Source of the DNA: Clostridiales bacterium | GTDB lineage: Bacteria; Bacillota; Clostridia; Christensenellales; Aristaeellaceae | Assembly: GCA_015056365.1 (NCBI GenBank) | Contig: SVGM01000008.1 | Coordinates: 89,434-153,433 of the forward strand | Reading direction: 5' to 3' | Length of the DNA: 64,000 nt | Shown: positions 26,157-34,985 of the stretch, piece by piece | Layout of the letters: each line of letters begins with the position of its first letter | Numbering within the stretch: the stretch's first letter is position 1 | The notes under the pieces: generated by a model | Told to the model about the DNA's origin: nothing | The model's database searches: none | What the model saw: the letters and a program-made list of their open reading frames with translations, nothing else | Translations under genes and position numbers: made by a program

Positions 26157-28556
26157 TTACACCCCCGCATAGGTTTGCTGCATCCCATCCGCAGCCGGAA
26201 TGGTCAGCTCAGAATGGGAGATGGTGGGCAACGGATTGACCAGTGCTTGCGCAAGCACCTGCTTCACATCATCCACAGGCTTTACCTTGACCTTCTCCAG
26301 CACATTCTGGGGCAGTTCCTCCAGATCCTTCATGTTCTCACGGGGAACCAGCACCATCTTCACGCCAGCGCGATAGGCAGCCATCAATTTTTCTTTCAAG
26401 CCGCCGATGGGCAGCACTCTGCCCCTGAGGGTCACTTCGCCGGTCATGGCGACGCTCTGTTTCACCGGAATGGACGTGAGCGCGCTGACCAACGCGGTGG
26501 TAAGCGTAATGCCTGCGCTGGGGCCGTCCTTGGGCACTGCGCCTTCTGGCACATGGATATGGATGTCGTGTTTGCGGAAAAATTCCGCATTGATTCCCCA
26601 GGGGGTGCAATGAGCGCGAACCCAGGAAAGGGCGGCTTTGGCGCTCTCCTGCATCACGTCGCCCAGCTTGCCGGTAAGCTGCAGCACACCGGTTCCTTCC
26701 ATAATGCTGCACTCCACCGCCAGCATCTCGCCACCGACGGAAGTATACGCAAGGCCGTTCACCACGCCTACCCGGTCTTTGGTTTCCAGCGATTCACGGG
26801 TGTATCGGGCTGCGCCCAGATAGTTGCGCAACTTTTCCAGGCCAACGGTCACCTGCTGCGTATCATGATCCAACATATCGACAGCAGCTTTGCGCACCAC
26901 CTTTGCAAGGGTGCGCTCCAGCTGGCGTACGCCTGCCTCGCGTGTATATCCCTCAATAACGGTGCTGAGCATCTTTTCGTTCATACGCACGCTGCCGCTT
27001 TTCAGGCCATGTTCCAATACCTGTTTGGGCAGGAGATGCTTCTTGGCGATCCGCAGCTTCTCCTCTTCCGTATAGCTGGGAACTTCGATGATCTCCAGAC
27101 GATCCAGAAGGGCAGGCGGAATACTTTCGATATCATTGGCGGTAGTGATAAACATCACGCGGCTCAGATCAAAAGGCAGTTCCATATAATGATCGCGGAA
27201 TGCATCGTTCTGCTCGCCGTCCAGCACTTCCAGCATGGCGGCTGCAGGGTCGCCCCGGAAATCGCTGCTCATCTTGTCGATCTCGTCAAACAGGAATACA
27301 GGATTCATGGTGCCTGCCTGCTTGATGCCCGAAATAATTCGGCCAGGAATGGCGCCCACATAGGTGCGGCGATGACCGCGGATTTCCGCTTCATCTCGCA
27401 CGCCACCAAGCGACATCTGGACAAATTCGCGGCCGACTGCCTTGGCGATGGCGCGCACAATGGACGTTTTACCAACACCGGGAGGGCCAGCAAAGCACAG
27501 GATCGGGCCCTTCATGTCCTGCTTCATTCGAAGCACGGCAAGGTATTCGATAATGCGTTCCTTCACCCGTTCCATGCCATAATGATCCTGATCCAGCACC
27601 TTGCGGGCGCGCTTGAGATCCAACTGATCTTTGGTGGTCTTTCCCCAAGGCAGGTCCAGAATCCACTCGATATAGGTTCTGCTGATACCCACTTCAGGGG
27701 TGCCGGGCGCCATGCGGGACAAACGCTCAATTTCCTTTTCGGCTTTTTCGCGAGCTTCATCATTCAGCGGCGTTACCGCGAGGCGATCCCTGAGATCTTC
27801 CACCTCGGTGCCATCCTTGTCGCCAAGCTCAGTCTGAATGGCCTTGATCTGCTCCCGCAGATAGTAATCCTTCTGATTTTTCTCGATCTGCTTCTTGATG
27901 CGTGCCTGAACCTGCTTTTCCACATCAGAGAGTTCGGTCTCCCGAAGCAGAATGCCGCAGACCGTCTCCAGACGATCCTTCACTTTCAATTTTTCCAGCA
28001 CAGCCTGACGATCCTTCAGCGCCGTGAGCACATTGGCGGCAATAATATCCGCCAGCTGATCCGGCTGTTCCACCGCCAGAACGGAGTGCAGCGTTTCCTG
28101 AGAAACCCGCATACTGGTGCGGCAGTATTCCTCAAAATACTGATGGGTGGTGCGTACCAGCGCCTTCAATTCCGGGGAATCCTCCGCCGACTGCTCCGGC
28201 ACAGGACGAACCTCAGCCACCATGCAAGGTTCATCTTCCAAAACGCGCAAAAGCACCGCACGCTGCTGGCCTTCCACCAACGCACGGATGCTGTCGCCGG
28301 GCAAGTTCAAAACCTGCTTGACCTGCGCAATGGTACCCACGCGATAAAGATCGCTGTCATGAGGATCATCCACTTCAGCGTCCTGCTGGGTAACCAGAAA
28401 AATGCGCTGGTCTTCCATCATTGCTTTTTCCAAAGCCGCAACGCTCTTGGTACGCCCCACATCAAAATGCATCACCATATGAGGGAAAACCATGATCCCC
28501 CTTAGCGGCAGCACGGGCAGCGTGGCACGGAGCGTTCTGCGTGTCGTTTCCTGCAT
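26157..28556 (-). CDS. lon: ATP-dependent protease Lon (LonA)
   Basis: Cytosolic AAA+ serine protease, 799 residues. N-terminal substrate domain about 12-210, coiled-coil, Walker A GPPGVGKT at 357-364, Walker B VFLFDEIDK, and the protease domain with catalytic Ser680 (PKDGPSAG) and Lys723 (GGLKEKL). The start ATG at 28556 is six bases after GGAGG; longer upstream frames have no site. It has its own promoter and lies between lonB and engB, the Bacillus order. Confidence 0.98.
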   Translation of the reverse strand: MQETTRRTLRATLPVLPLRGIMVFPHMVMHFDVGRTKSVAALEKAMMEDQRIFLVTQQDAEVDDPHDSDLYRVGTIAQVKQVLNLPGDSIRALVEGQQRAVLLRVLEDEPCMVAEVRPVPEQSAEDSPELKALVRTTHQYFEEYCRTSMRVSQETLHSVLAVEQPDQLADIIAANVLTALKDRQAVLEKLKVKDRLETVCGILLRETELSDVEKQVQARIKKQIEKNQKDYYLREQIKAIQTELGDKDGTEVEDLRDRLAVTPLNDEAREKAEKEIERLSRMAPGTPEVGISRTYIEWILDLPWGKTTKDQLDLKRARKVLDQDHYGMERVKERIIEYLAVLRMKQDMKGPILCFAGPPGVGKTSIVRAIAKAVGREFVQMSLGGVRDEAEIRGHRRTYVGAIPGRIISGIKQAGTMNPVFLFDEIDKMSSDFRGDPAAAMLEVLDGEQNDAFRDHYMELPFDLSRVMFITTANDIESIPPALLDRLEIIEVPSYTEEEKLRIAKKHLLPKQVLEHGLKSGSVRMNEKMLSTVIEGYTREAGVRQLERTLAKVVRKAAVDMLDHDTQQVTVGLEKLRNYLGAARYTRESLETKDRVGVVNGLAYTSVGGEMLAVECSIMEGTGVLQLTGKLGDVMQESAKAALSWVRAHCTPWGINAEFFRKHDIHIHVPEGAVPKDGPSAGITLTTALVSALTSIPVKQSVAMTGEVTLRGRVLPIGGLKEKLMAAYRAGVKMVLVPRENMKDLEELPQNVLEKVKVKPVDDVKQVLAQALVNPLPTISHSELTIPAADGMQQTYAGV

Positions 28557-28571
28557 ATCGTTCCTCCATAC

Positions 28572-28590
28572 GCCTGCCGGGAAGGCAGGC
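28572..28590 (-). other. hairpin in lon leader
   Basis: GCCTGCC and GGCAGGC arms with a five-base loop lie 16 bases before the lon start, between its promoter and ribosome-binding site. No T-run follows, so it is not a terminator; it may affect leader stability. No CtsR or HrcA operator was seen. Confidence 0.4.
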
Positions 28591-28620
28591 GGCAATCATC
28601 CAGGCAAAAAGCCCGGAATG

Positions 28621-28649
28621 ATTATAACGGCTTCAAGGTACAAATGCAA
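28621..28649 (-). promoter_or_regulatory. promoter of lon-engB
   Basis: Minus strand TTGCAT, 17-base spacer, perfect TATAAT, about 65 bases before the lon ATG. Confidence 0.7.
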
Positions 28650-28697
28650 GTAAACGATGCAGATTGTCACAAATGGGCAGCTTATGTATCCAATGGG

Positions 28698-30389
28698 TCA
28701 GGAGTTTCCTGTGGCAAGCTTTTCTTCCGCCACAAGCACCGGAACAGGCGATACGGGCTGGGCATTCAGCGCGATCTCCACAGTCGCCGCTTCAGCCGGC
28801 AGCAGCATTCGGTCCAATGCTTCCCGCAATGTACGGATGGGTTTCACCTGAATGGTGGTATGCTCAAATCGTTCCAATTGATTTTCAAAAGGAATCAACA
28901 CGCTCGTCAGTCCCGCCCGCTCAGCAGCCTCTACCTTTCCGGGCACACCGCCCACAGGCTTGACCATCCCGCGAACCGATACCTCGCCCGTCACCGCCAC
29001 ATGACCATCCACCGGTCTGCCGGTGAGGGCGCTGGCAGCAACCACTGCCATGGCAACACCAGCCGACGGGCCGTCCACCGGTGTACCGCCAGGGAAGTTG
29101 ATATGCAGGTCGTATTCGTCCGTTCGGTACCCCATGCTGCCAAGAAGCGTCATCACGTTTTCCAGCGAACTGCGGGCGGTGGATTTGCGTCGGATCTTGC
29201 GGTTGTCTCCGCCGATCTCTTCTTCATCCACAATACCGGTGATGTGGAGTTTGCCGCTGCCCCGCTGCGCCACCGCTTCAATCTCCATGGTAGCGCCTTG
29301 ATGGCTTCCCACGATGGCCAGACCGTGAACCACGCCTATACGATTGCTGGTATCTGCCTTCTGGTCAGGTCTGGCGGCATAATGTCCGGAGTAAATGACC
29401 CATTCCACATCCCGGGTCAGAATCTCTGTACGGTTTTCCAGCTGTGCAAGGCCTGCGCACATCTGTACGATATTGACCGCATCCCGGCCGCAGGAGGCAA
29501 AGCGGCCTACCATTTCTGCATCTTCCTTTTTCATGGCAAACCCTGCTCGCTGAGCAGAATGGAAGGCGATATCTGCCACTTCTTCAGGCTCCAGCGCCCG
29601 GAAATAAATCTCCATACAGCGGGAACGCAGCGCTGGCGAAATCTCCTGTGGGCTTCGCGTGGTAGCGCCTACGAGACGAAAATCTGCTGGGAGCCCATTT
29701 TTGAAGATATCATGGATATACCGCGGTACAGCTGTATCATCTGCATTATAGTAGGCGGACTCAAGCATGACCTTGCGATCCTCCAGCACCTTGAGCAGCT
29801 TATTCATCTGAATCGGGTGCAGCTCGCCGATCTCGTCCAGGAACAAGACGCCGCCGTGGGCTTTGGTCACAGCGCCGGGCTTGGGCTGCGGAATTCCCTG
29901 AACGCCCAAAGGACCGGCGCCCTGATAAATCGGATCATGAACGCTGCCAATCAGCGGATCCGCAATAGCACGTTCATCAAAGCGCACACAGGTGGCGTCC
30001 ATTTCGATGAACGGTGCATTGGCAGCAAACGGCGTGCCCGCGCTTTTTTTGGCAGCTTCCAACACCAGGCGGGCCGCACAGGTTTTGCCGATTCCGGGAG
30101 GGCCGTAAATGATCACGTGCTGGGGATTTTTACCGCACAGAATCGCCTTGAGAGACTTGATCCCGTCTTCCTGACCGATAATATCCGAAAACTTACCCGG
30201 GCGAACGCGCTCCGCCAGGGGTTCGCTGAGTTTCAAGGCACGCATGCGCTGCAGGCGCTCATATTCCTTGCCGCTATCGCGACGGTGTGCAGGCTGTGTT
30301 TTGCGCTGCGCCCGAAGCTGGGTGTAGAAATAGATGCCGACCACCACGGTCACCAACAGCTGTATACCAAATAGAATTGCACTGACCAC
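28698..30389 (-). CDS. lonB: sporulation Lon-like protease LonB
   Basis: Membrane-anchored AAA+ Lon paralogue; in Bacillus it acts in the forespore. One N-terminal membrane segment (ILFGIQLLVTVVVGIYF), a short linker, then FSDIIGQEDGIKSLKAIL, Walker A YGPPGIGKT, Walker B GGVLFLDEIGELHPIQM and protease motif VDGPSAGVAMA with Lys in VGGVPGKVEAA. I chose a GTG start at 30389, seven bases after GGAGGT, giving 563 residues that begin like Bacillus LonB. ATG codons at 30404 and 30449 give longer forms but lack a ribosome-binding site. It precedes lon. Confidence 0.95.
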   Translation of the reverse strand: MVSAILFGIQLLVTVVVGIYFYTQLRAQRKTQPAHRRDSGKEYERLQRMRALKLSEPLAERVRPGKFSDIIGQEDGIKSLKAILCGKNPQHVIIYGPPGIGKTCAARLVLEAAKKSAGTPFAANAPFIEMDATCVRFDERAIADPLIGSVHDPIYQGAGPLGVQGIPQPKPGAVTKAHGGVLFLDEIGELHPIQMNKLLKVLEDRKVMLESAYYNADDTAVPRYIHDIFKNGLPADFRLVGATTRSPQEISPALRSRCMEIYFRALEPEEVADIAFHSAQRAGFAMKKEDAEMVGRFASCGRDAVNIVQMCAGLAQLENRTEILTRDVEWVIYSGHYAARPDQKADTSNRIGVVHGLAIVGSHQGATMEIEAVAQRGSGKLHITGIVDEEEIGGDNRKIRRKSTARSSLENVMTLLGSMGYRTDEYDLHINFPGGTPVDGPSAGVAMAVVAASALTGRPVDGHVAVTGEVSVRGMVKPVGGVPGKVEAAERAGLTSVLIPFENQLERFEHTTIQVKPIRTLREALDRMLLPAEAATVEIALNAQPVSPVPVLVAEEKLATGNS

Positions 30390-30475
30390 CGTTTGTACCT
30401 CCATCTGCGGTTTACTGGAGGTATCTTGCCTTGTTTTGCGTAATTCCATGTATGGGGTTTATTGGTTCGAGGCGC

Positions 30476-30517
30476 AAAAAAGCGCGACTGAACGCTGATG
30501 AAAGCGTCAAGCCGCGC
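30476..30517 (-). terminator. intrinsic terminator of padR-DUF2812 unit
   Basis: On the minus strand a long imperfect hairpin (GCGCGGCTTGACGCT ... AGCGTTCAGTCGCGC) is followed by TTTTTT. It is 16 bases after the DUF2812 stop and upstream of lonB. Confidence 0.75.
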
Positions 30518-30532
30518 GGATGCATTGGTTCC

Positions 30533-31039
30533 TTATTCCCGGAGCATGCGTTCTTTCTCCAAGTTTTCTTTCTTGCCGTGGATGCGTCCCAGACCGTACA
30601 TCAAAAGCGCAGAAAGCAGCAGATTGATCCAGCCTAGGTTAATTGTCGGGTTCAACGTATTGGCAAGCCCAATAACAATGTTCGCCATGCCTACTGCCAG
30701 CATCATCTTTCCGATCTTATCAAGATGGCTGATACGGGAATCCAAATCGGAAAACAGATCAAAGCGTCCATGCTCTGTCTTTTTCCGGAAATAGATCCAT
30801 TGCACGATCCTGCCGATATATTCCGCGCCCGTTTCCTCCATAAACGACACATAGTCGTTGTCCGGATTGCGCATCTCCAGCCGGACAGTATATTCGCCGG
30901 GCTCACAGCGCACAAAGGTGTAGGTACAGAAACTCACTTTATCCAGCACCCATCCGCTGCTGGCCATCGTGTTGAGCCACTGCTCTTCTTTCTCAAAGTC
31001 CCAGGCCCAAAACCACTTACGAATCACTTGACGTTCCAT
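30533..31039 (-). CDS. DUF2812 membrane protein
   Basis: 168 residues. The N-terminal half is the DUF2812 pattern (FWAWDFEKEEQWLNTMASSGWVL ... YVSFMEETGAEYI, a region that recurs in the family). Two hydrophobic segments follow (IGKMMLAVGMANIVIGLA; INLLLSALLMYGLG). Its ATG directly abuts the padR stop. DUF2812 proteins are usually paired with PadR regulators and thought to respond at the membrane, but their activity is unknown. Confidence 0.85.
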   Translation of the reverse strand: MERQVIRKWFWAWDFEKEEQWLNTMASSGWVLDKVSFCTYTFVRCEPGEYTVRLEMRNPDNDYVSFMEETGAEYIGRIVQWIYFRKKTEHGRFDLFSDLDSRISHLDKIGKMMLAVGMANIVIGLANTLNPTINLGWINLLLSALLMYGLGRIHGKKENLEKERMLRE

Positions 31040-31360
31040 TTATTCTTCCTCCTGATTCAAAATCGCTTCACCATTGGCAACCAGCTGTTTCAACCGGTTC
31101 AGTTCGCCCACCAGGATTTCCAATCCCTTCGGAGTGAGCTTGTATTGCTTCTTCCTGCTGCCGTCCTCAACAGGCAGCTGAACAATCCATTCCTTGTCGC
31201 ACAGCGCATTCAGCGCGCCATACAGCGTTCCGGCCGCCAAACGGACCCGCCCGCCGGAGAGCAACTCTGTTTGCTGCATGATCCCGTAGCCATGCTGGGG
31301 TCTGTACAGGGAAAGCAGGATGTAGTAGGTGGCTTCTGTCAGAACCATATTCTCGTTCAT
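31040..31360 (-). CDS. PadR-family transcriptional regulator
   Basis: 106-residue winged-helix repressor. The family pattern is complete: LTEATYYILLSLYRPQHGYGIMQ, the wing region AAGTLYGALNALCDKEWI and RKKQYKLTPKGLEIL. It forms an operon with the downstream DUF2812 gene and probably represses its own promoter, which overlaps several CGATAT-type boxes. The inducer is unknown. Confidence 0.92.
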   Translation of the reverse strand: MNENMVLTEATYYILLSLYRPQHGYGIMQQTELLSGGRVRLAAGTLYGALNALCDKEWIVQLPVEDGSRKKQYKLTPKGLEILVGELNRLKQLVANGEAILNQEEE

Positions 31361-31381
31361 AATGCACCTCTGTATTGTTTA

Positions 31382-31434
31382 TCGATATATCGTCTAACGA
31401 TATATCGTAATTGATTATATCGGATTACGATATA
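31382..31434 (-). promoter_or_regulatory. PadR operator array
   Basis: Two near-identical palindromes, TCGATATATCGT (31382-31393) and ACGATATATCGT (31397-31408), are followed by TATATCG-N4-ACGATATA (31416-31434). All share the ATATCG/CGATAT half-site. They cover the -10 region and part of the spacer of the padR promoter, as expected for autorepression. Confidence 0.7.
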
Positions 31435-31442
31435 GTTGTCAA
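31414..31442 (-). promoter_or_regulatory. consensus promoter of padR-DUF2812
   Basis: Minus strand TTGACA, 17-base spacer, TATAAT, a perfect sigma-A consensus. Such a strong promoter fits one held down by a repressor. Confidence 0.8.
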
Positions 31443-31504
31443 GTCTATTTTGAAAATATGTGCGAGTGTGCCATGCGTTCGGGCAACTTAAGAGAAAGCA
31501 TAGC

Positions 31505-31540
31505 AAAAGACCTGGGAAGTCAATACTTCTCAGGTCTTTT
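31505..31540 (-). terminator. intrinsic terminator after coaBC
   Basis: AAAAGACCTGGGAAGT and ACTTCTCAGGTCTTTT pair with one mismatch around CAAT. The minus-strand arm ends in TTTT. It ends the yicC-remA-gmk-rpoZ-coaBC transcript. Confidence 0.8.
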
Positions 31541-31556
31541 CCGTTATGTTGTTCCG

Positions 31557-32765
31557 TCAGGAATGCTTCTGCTGATAAATGCGAAGCGCCTCATCCAGAA
31601 TCTTGTCCCCAACCTGCCGCTTGGTCATCTTGGGCAGCGGATTTAGACCAGCCTCTGTGATCAGGGTAACGATATTGGTATCCACGCCAAAGCCTGCGCC
31701 TTCAGCTGTCACATCGTTAGCAACAATCAGATCCAGCTGTTTTTTTTGCAGTTTCTTTTGGGCGTTTTCCGTCACCTGCTGGGTTTCGGCAGCAAAGCCA
31801 ACCAGCACCTGTCCGGGCTGTTTTTGCTGGCCGACTGCTTTTGCTACATCCGGATTTTCCACCAGTGTAAGCACCATCGTTTCCCCATCCTGCTTCTTGA
31901 TCTTCTGATCAGCCGGATTCTCTACCCGATAATCTGCAGGAGCCGCTGCCTGGATCACGATATCCTGGCCGGGGCAGTTTTTCAGCATGGTGTGATACAG
32001 ATCCATGGTGGACTGTACCGGCAGCACCGTCGCGCCCTGAGGGGCAGGCAGGTTGACTGGACCGGATACGATGGTCACCTCCGCTCCGCGTTCCAGAGCG
32101 GCCTGGGCAATGGCATAGCCCATCTTACCGGAGGAGTCGTTGGTCAGGTAACGCACCGGATCGATCCGCTCTACGGTAGGGCCGGCGGTGACCAGCACCT
32201 TCAGCCCCAGCAGATCCTGCTTGGCGGTCAGCAGCTCACAGACAGCCTCTACGATCTCAGCAGGCTCACTCATGCGGCCGGCACCGCTGTCTCCGCAGGC
32301 CAGAAAACCGCTGGCCGGGCCTACGGTTTTCACGCCGCGGGACAAAAGCGTCTGAAGATTGTCCTGGGTCGCCTGCGCCGTCCACATGCCGGTGTTCATA
32401 GCAGGCGCCAGAAGAATCGGCGCCTTGGTCGCCAGCAGCGTAGTGGAAAGCATATCGTCGGCAATACCGTGCGCCAGCTTGGCCATCAGGTTCGCAGTGG
32501 CAGGAGCCACGAGAAAAACATCCGCTTTCTGCGCCAGGGAAATGTGCTTCACATCCCAGGATTCCACCCGGGAGAAGGTATCCACCGCAACAGGGCGGTT
32601 GCTCAGGGTCTCAAAAGTCAGGGGCGCAACCAGCTTGGTGGCGTTCTCGGTCATGATCACGTCCACTTCCGCATGCAGCTTCTTGAGCCTTGAGACGACT
32701 TCGCACGCCTTATAGGCAGCGATCCCGCCAGTAACGCCCAGCACCACATGTTTGCCGGTGAGCAT
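31557..32765 (-). CDS. coaBC: bifunctional phosphopantothenoylcysteine synthetase/decarboxylase CoaBC
   Basis: Two steps of coenzyme A synthesis in one protein of 402 residues. The N-terminal flavin-dependent decarboxylase (CoaC, about 1-180) has GVTGGIAAYKACEVV, APATANLMAKLAHGIADD, PAMNTGMW and the reactive-Cys segment GFLACGDSGAGRM. The C-terminal synthetase (CoaB, about 185-402) has VLVTAGPTVERIDPVR, NDSSGKMGYAIA and AAPADYRVENPADQKIKKQ. It starts after GGAGGAG, two bases downstream of the rpoZ stop. The order gmk-rpoZ-coaBC is common in Firmicutes. Confidence 0.97.
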   Translation of the reverse strand: MLTGKHVVLGVTGGIAAYKACEVVSRLKKLHAEVDVIMTENATKLVAPLTFETLSNRPVAVDTFSRVESWDVKHISLAQKADVFLVAPATANLMAKLAHGIADDMLSTTLLATKAPILLAPAMNTGMWTAQATQDNLQTLLSRGVKTVGPASGFLACGDSGAGRMSEPAEIVEAVCELLTAKQDLLGLKVLVTAGPTVERIDPVRYLTNDSSGKMGYAIAQAALERGAEVTIVSGPVNLPAPQGATVLPVQSTMDLYHTMLKNCPGQDIVIQAAAPADYRVENPADQKIKKQDGETMVLTLVENPDVAKAVGQQKQPGQVLVGFAAETQQVTENAQKKLQKKQLDLIVANDVTAEGAGFGVDTNIVTLITEAGLNPLPKMTKRQVGDKILDEALRIYQQKHS

Positions 32766-32766
32766 A

Positions 32767-32982
32767 TTACTCCTCCGTAAGATCAGCGTCGCGCTCGTAG
32801 GTGAGCAGGCCGCGGTTGATCTCTTCTACAGCGATCTTCAGGGGTTTCATTTCCTTAGCGTCGATCAGAGGCTCTTTCTGATCCACCAGCTGACGGGCGC
32901 GCTTGCTGGCTTCCACCACCAGCGTATAGCGGCAATCGACTTTTTCACTCAGTTCCACGATATTGGGATTTACGATAGGCAT
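32767..32982 (-). CDS. rpoZ: DNA-directed RNA polymerase omega subunit
   Basis: Small polymerase subunit of 71 residues that supports beta' folding. The pattern SEKVDCRYTLVVEASKRARQLV and EVNRG-like EEINRGLLTYERD are typical. The start ATG at 32982 is eight bases after GAGGAGG; an upstream extension has no such site. Located between gmk and coaBC, as in many Firmicutes. Confidence 0.95.
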   Translation of the reverse strand: MPIVNPNIVELSEKVDCRYTLVVEASKRARQLVDQKEPLIDAKEMKPLKIAVEEINRGLLTYERDADLTEE

Positions 32983-33004
32983 ATTCTTGTCCTCCTCTAT
33001 TTGA

Positions 33005-33616
33005 TCATTCTTCGGGGATTTCAGGTTGATAGCGCACAATGCGCTGTTTCTCAGCGCGGACGATGGACATCATTTCTTCAAAGGCAACGTCCAGCTGATC
33101 ATTGACCACCGCATACTGATAACGGCTTAGCAAGGCGATCTCATTGCGGGCGTTCCGCATCCTGCGTTCAATCACGTCAGGCGCATCGGTCTGCCGATCC
33201 GTCAGGCGCTTACGCAGCAGCTGATAGCTGGGCGGAAGAATGAAAACGCTCACGTAATCGTCGGTGTTTTCCATCACAGAGATCGCGCCTTGAGGGTCGA
33301 TCTCCAGCACCACGTTCTTGCCCTGGGAAAGCAATTCTTCAACCGGCTTGCGCAGGGTACCGTAGCGGTTGCCATGCACCGTAGCATGTTCCAAAAACGC
33401 GTCTTCCGCCAGCAACTGGTCGTAGCGTTCCTCGGTGATGAAATGATAATGAACGCCGTCGATCTCTTTTTCTCTGGGCGCGCGGGTGGTCACGCTGCAG
33501 GAAAGCACGAAACTGGGATCCTGCTCAAGCAGCTTTGCCACGAACGTTCCTTTTCCTGCCCCGGAAGGGCCGGAGATGATCAGCAGCATTCCACGACGAT
33601 CGATTTTGATTGCCAT
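33005..33616 (-). CDS. gmk: guanylate kinase
   Basis: Phosphorylates GMP to GDP, 203 residues. P-loop ISGPSGAGKGTFVAKLL, the GMP-binding stretch SVTTRAPREKEIDGVHYHF and the lid with RKRLTDRQTDAPDVIERRM are all in place. It starts four bases after the remA stop. Confidence 0.97.
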   Translation of the reverse strand: MAIKIDRRGMLLIISGPSGAGKGTFVAKLLEQDPSFVLSCSVTTRAPREKEIDGVHYHFITEERYDQLLAEDAFLEHATVHGNRYGTLRKPVEELLSQGKNVVLEIDPQGAISVMENTDDYVSVFILPPSYQLLRKRLTDRQTDAPDVIERRMRNARNEIALLSRYQYAVVNDQLDVAFEEMMSIVRAEKQRIVRYQPEIPEE

Positions 33617-33619
33617 GCA

Positions 33620-33892
33620 TTATGCCTCTCTTTCGTCTTCTCGTGTAACAGTTTCTTTTCCAGCGACACGACCCGCAATGGTTTCCGGCTGGATGGCCGA
33701 AAGCACAATGTGGTCGCTGTCGGTTTGGATGACGGCTCTGGTGCGTCTGCCCTGCGTAGCGTCGATGATCCGGTGGTTTTCACGGCCTTCCTGGATCATT
33801 CGCTTTACGGGAGCGCTGTCCGGACTGACGATGGCAACGATGCGATCTGCCGCGATCATATTGCCAAAGCCGATATTGATGAGTTTCAGCAT
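33620..33892 (-). CDS. remA: RemA/DUF370 DNA-binding regulator
   Basis: 90-residue RemA-type protein, starting [20 protein letters not shown], with [24 protein letters not shown]. In Bacillus RemA activates extracellular matrix and osmoprotection genes by oligomeric DNA binding. The start at 33892 follows GGGAGGGAAGG. The yicC-remA-gmk-rpoZ order matches Bacillus and Clostridia. Confidence 0.93.
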   Translation of the reverse strand: MLKLINIGFGNMIAADRIVAIVSPDSAPVKRMIQEGRENHRIIDATQGRRTRAVIQTDSDHIVLSAIQPETIAGRVAGKETVTREDEREA

Positions 33893-33908
33893 TCTGCCTT
33901 CCCTCCCA

Positions 33909-34784
33909 TCAAGCCACGTTCTGTACCTGCTCGCGCAGCTTTTCCAGCGTACACTTTGCATCCACCACCGCTTTGGCGATCCTGGCGTCGGATGCCTTGG
34001 AGCCGATGGTATTGACCTCACGGTTCATCTCCTGCAGAAGGAAATCCAGCTTCTTTCCGGGCTGCGCTTCCTCCGTGAGGATGGTCTCGAACTGGTCGAT
34101 ATGACTCTGAAGCCGGCTCAATTCCTCATCAATGGCGCAGCGGTCGGCCATCAGGGCAACTTCCTGAGCGATCCGCTGGGGATCCACATCGTTGATCTGC
34201 CACTCGTTGAGTCGGTTCTCCAACCGCTTGCGGTATTCCACAGGCACAGTAGGGGCTCGCTGTGCGATCTCCTCCCGAAGGGTCACCACCGTTTTGAGGT
34301 GATTGCGCAGATCCTCGCGAAGGTTATCTCCCTCGCGGCTTCTCATGCTGATCAGGGCTTCCAACGCCGCCTGCGTGGCCTGCGCCGCCAGACCCCTGAC
34401 CGCTTCCACGTCCTCGTCCGCCTGCGTAACGGTCAATGCGCCGCTCAGGGTCATTACCTCTGCCATGGAGGCCTTGCGGTAGCCGCCAAGCAGCTTACCC
34501 GCTTTCTTGATAGCTTCCTGGAAACCGGCGAGCAGCGTGTGATCCACAGTCAGCTTCTGCGCGTCCTGACGGGTATTGGCATAGGAAACAAAAACGTCCA
34601 CGTGGCCGCGTTTCACCTGGGACTGCTGCAGACACGTGCGAAGCGTATCCTCCAAAAAGGTCAGCCCTTTGGGCAAACGAAAGGCCAGATCCAGATAGCG
34701 GTGATTCACGGATTTCAATTCCACCGTGATCTCTCTTCCGTCGCGGTGAGCGGTTCCCCGCCCGTAACCGGTCATGCTCTGCAT
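33909..34784 (-). CDS. yicC: YicC/YloC-family endoribonuclease
   Basis: 291-residue protein opening [11 protein letters not shown] and [17 protein letters not shown], the conserved N-terminal domain, and ending with the DUF1732 region ([14 protein letters not shown] ... [22 protein letters not shown]). Family members are RNases implicated in sRNA turnover. The ATG at 34784 is six bases after AAGGAGG; the ATG two codons earlier abuts it. First gene of its operon with a strong promoter. Confidence 0.93.
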   Translation of the reverse strand: MQSMTGYGRGTAHRDGREITVELKSVNHRYLDLAFRLPKGLTFLEDTLRTCLQQSQVKRGHVDVFVSYANTRQDAQKLTVDHTLLAGFQEAIKKAGKLLGGYRKASMAEVMTLSGALTVTQADEDVEAVRGLAAQATQAALEALISMRSREGDNLREDLRNHLKTVVTLREEIAQRAPTVPVEYRKRLENRLNEWQINDVDPQRIAQEVALMADRCAIDEELSRLQSHIDQFETILTEEAQPGKKLDFLLQEMNREVNTIGSKASDARIAKAVVDAKCTLEKLREQVQNVA

Positions 34785-34811
34785 GGGCATCCTCCTTTCG
34801 ATGCAACTTTT

Positions 34812-34840
34812 ATTATAGCATTCTTTTCTGGTTTATACAA
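34812..34840 (-). promoter_or_regulatory. promoter of yicC-remA-gmk-rpoZ-coaBC
   Basis: Minus strand TTGTAT, 17-base spacer, perfect TATAAT, 28 bases before the yicC ATG. Confidence 0.7.
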
Positions 34841-34850
34841 TATTTCGGTT

Positions 34851-34896
34851 GTGAAAACCATCACTTGAACCAGACGGAAAAAACGATGGTTTTCAC
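34851..34896. repeat. 12-base inverted repeat between divergent genes
   Basis: GTGAAAACCATC (34851-34862) and GATGGTTTTCAC (34885-34896) are perfect complements separated by 22 bases, in the gap between yicC and the flippase-like gene. No T-run follows on either strand, so a terminator is unlikely. It may be a regulator site or a small structured RNA element. Confidence 0.55.
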
Positions 34897-34920
34897 AGCC
34901 ATTTCTCATCAAACTATCAT

Positions 34921-34949
34921 TTGAACATGCACATCTTATGTGCTACACT
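34921..34949 (+). promoter_or_regulatory. promoter of flippase-like gene with palindromic spacer
   Basis: TTGAAC, 17-base spacer, TACACT, about 37 bases before the ATG. Positions 34929-34943 within the spacer form a perfect palindrome GCACAT-CTT-ATGTGC, an operator candidate. Confidence 0.55.
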
Positions 34950-34985
34950 ATCAACGTAAGCGAAACCTGTTGATTAGGAGAGCGT

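Noticed and set aside
26175..28505. Very long open frame on the plus strand (776 codons) opposite lon
   Set aside because: It is the mirror of the conserved Lon coding sequence in a GC-rich genome, is His/Gln/Leu-rich as antisense frames are, and lacks a ribosome-binding site.
28572..28590. Hairpin before lon as a terminator or heat-shock operator
   Set aside because: No T-run follows, and its sequence does not match CIRCE or CtsR operators.
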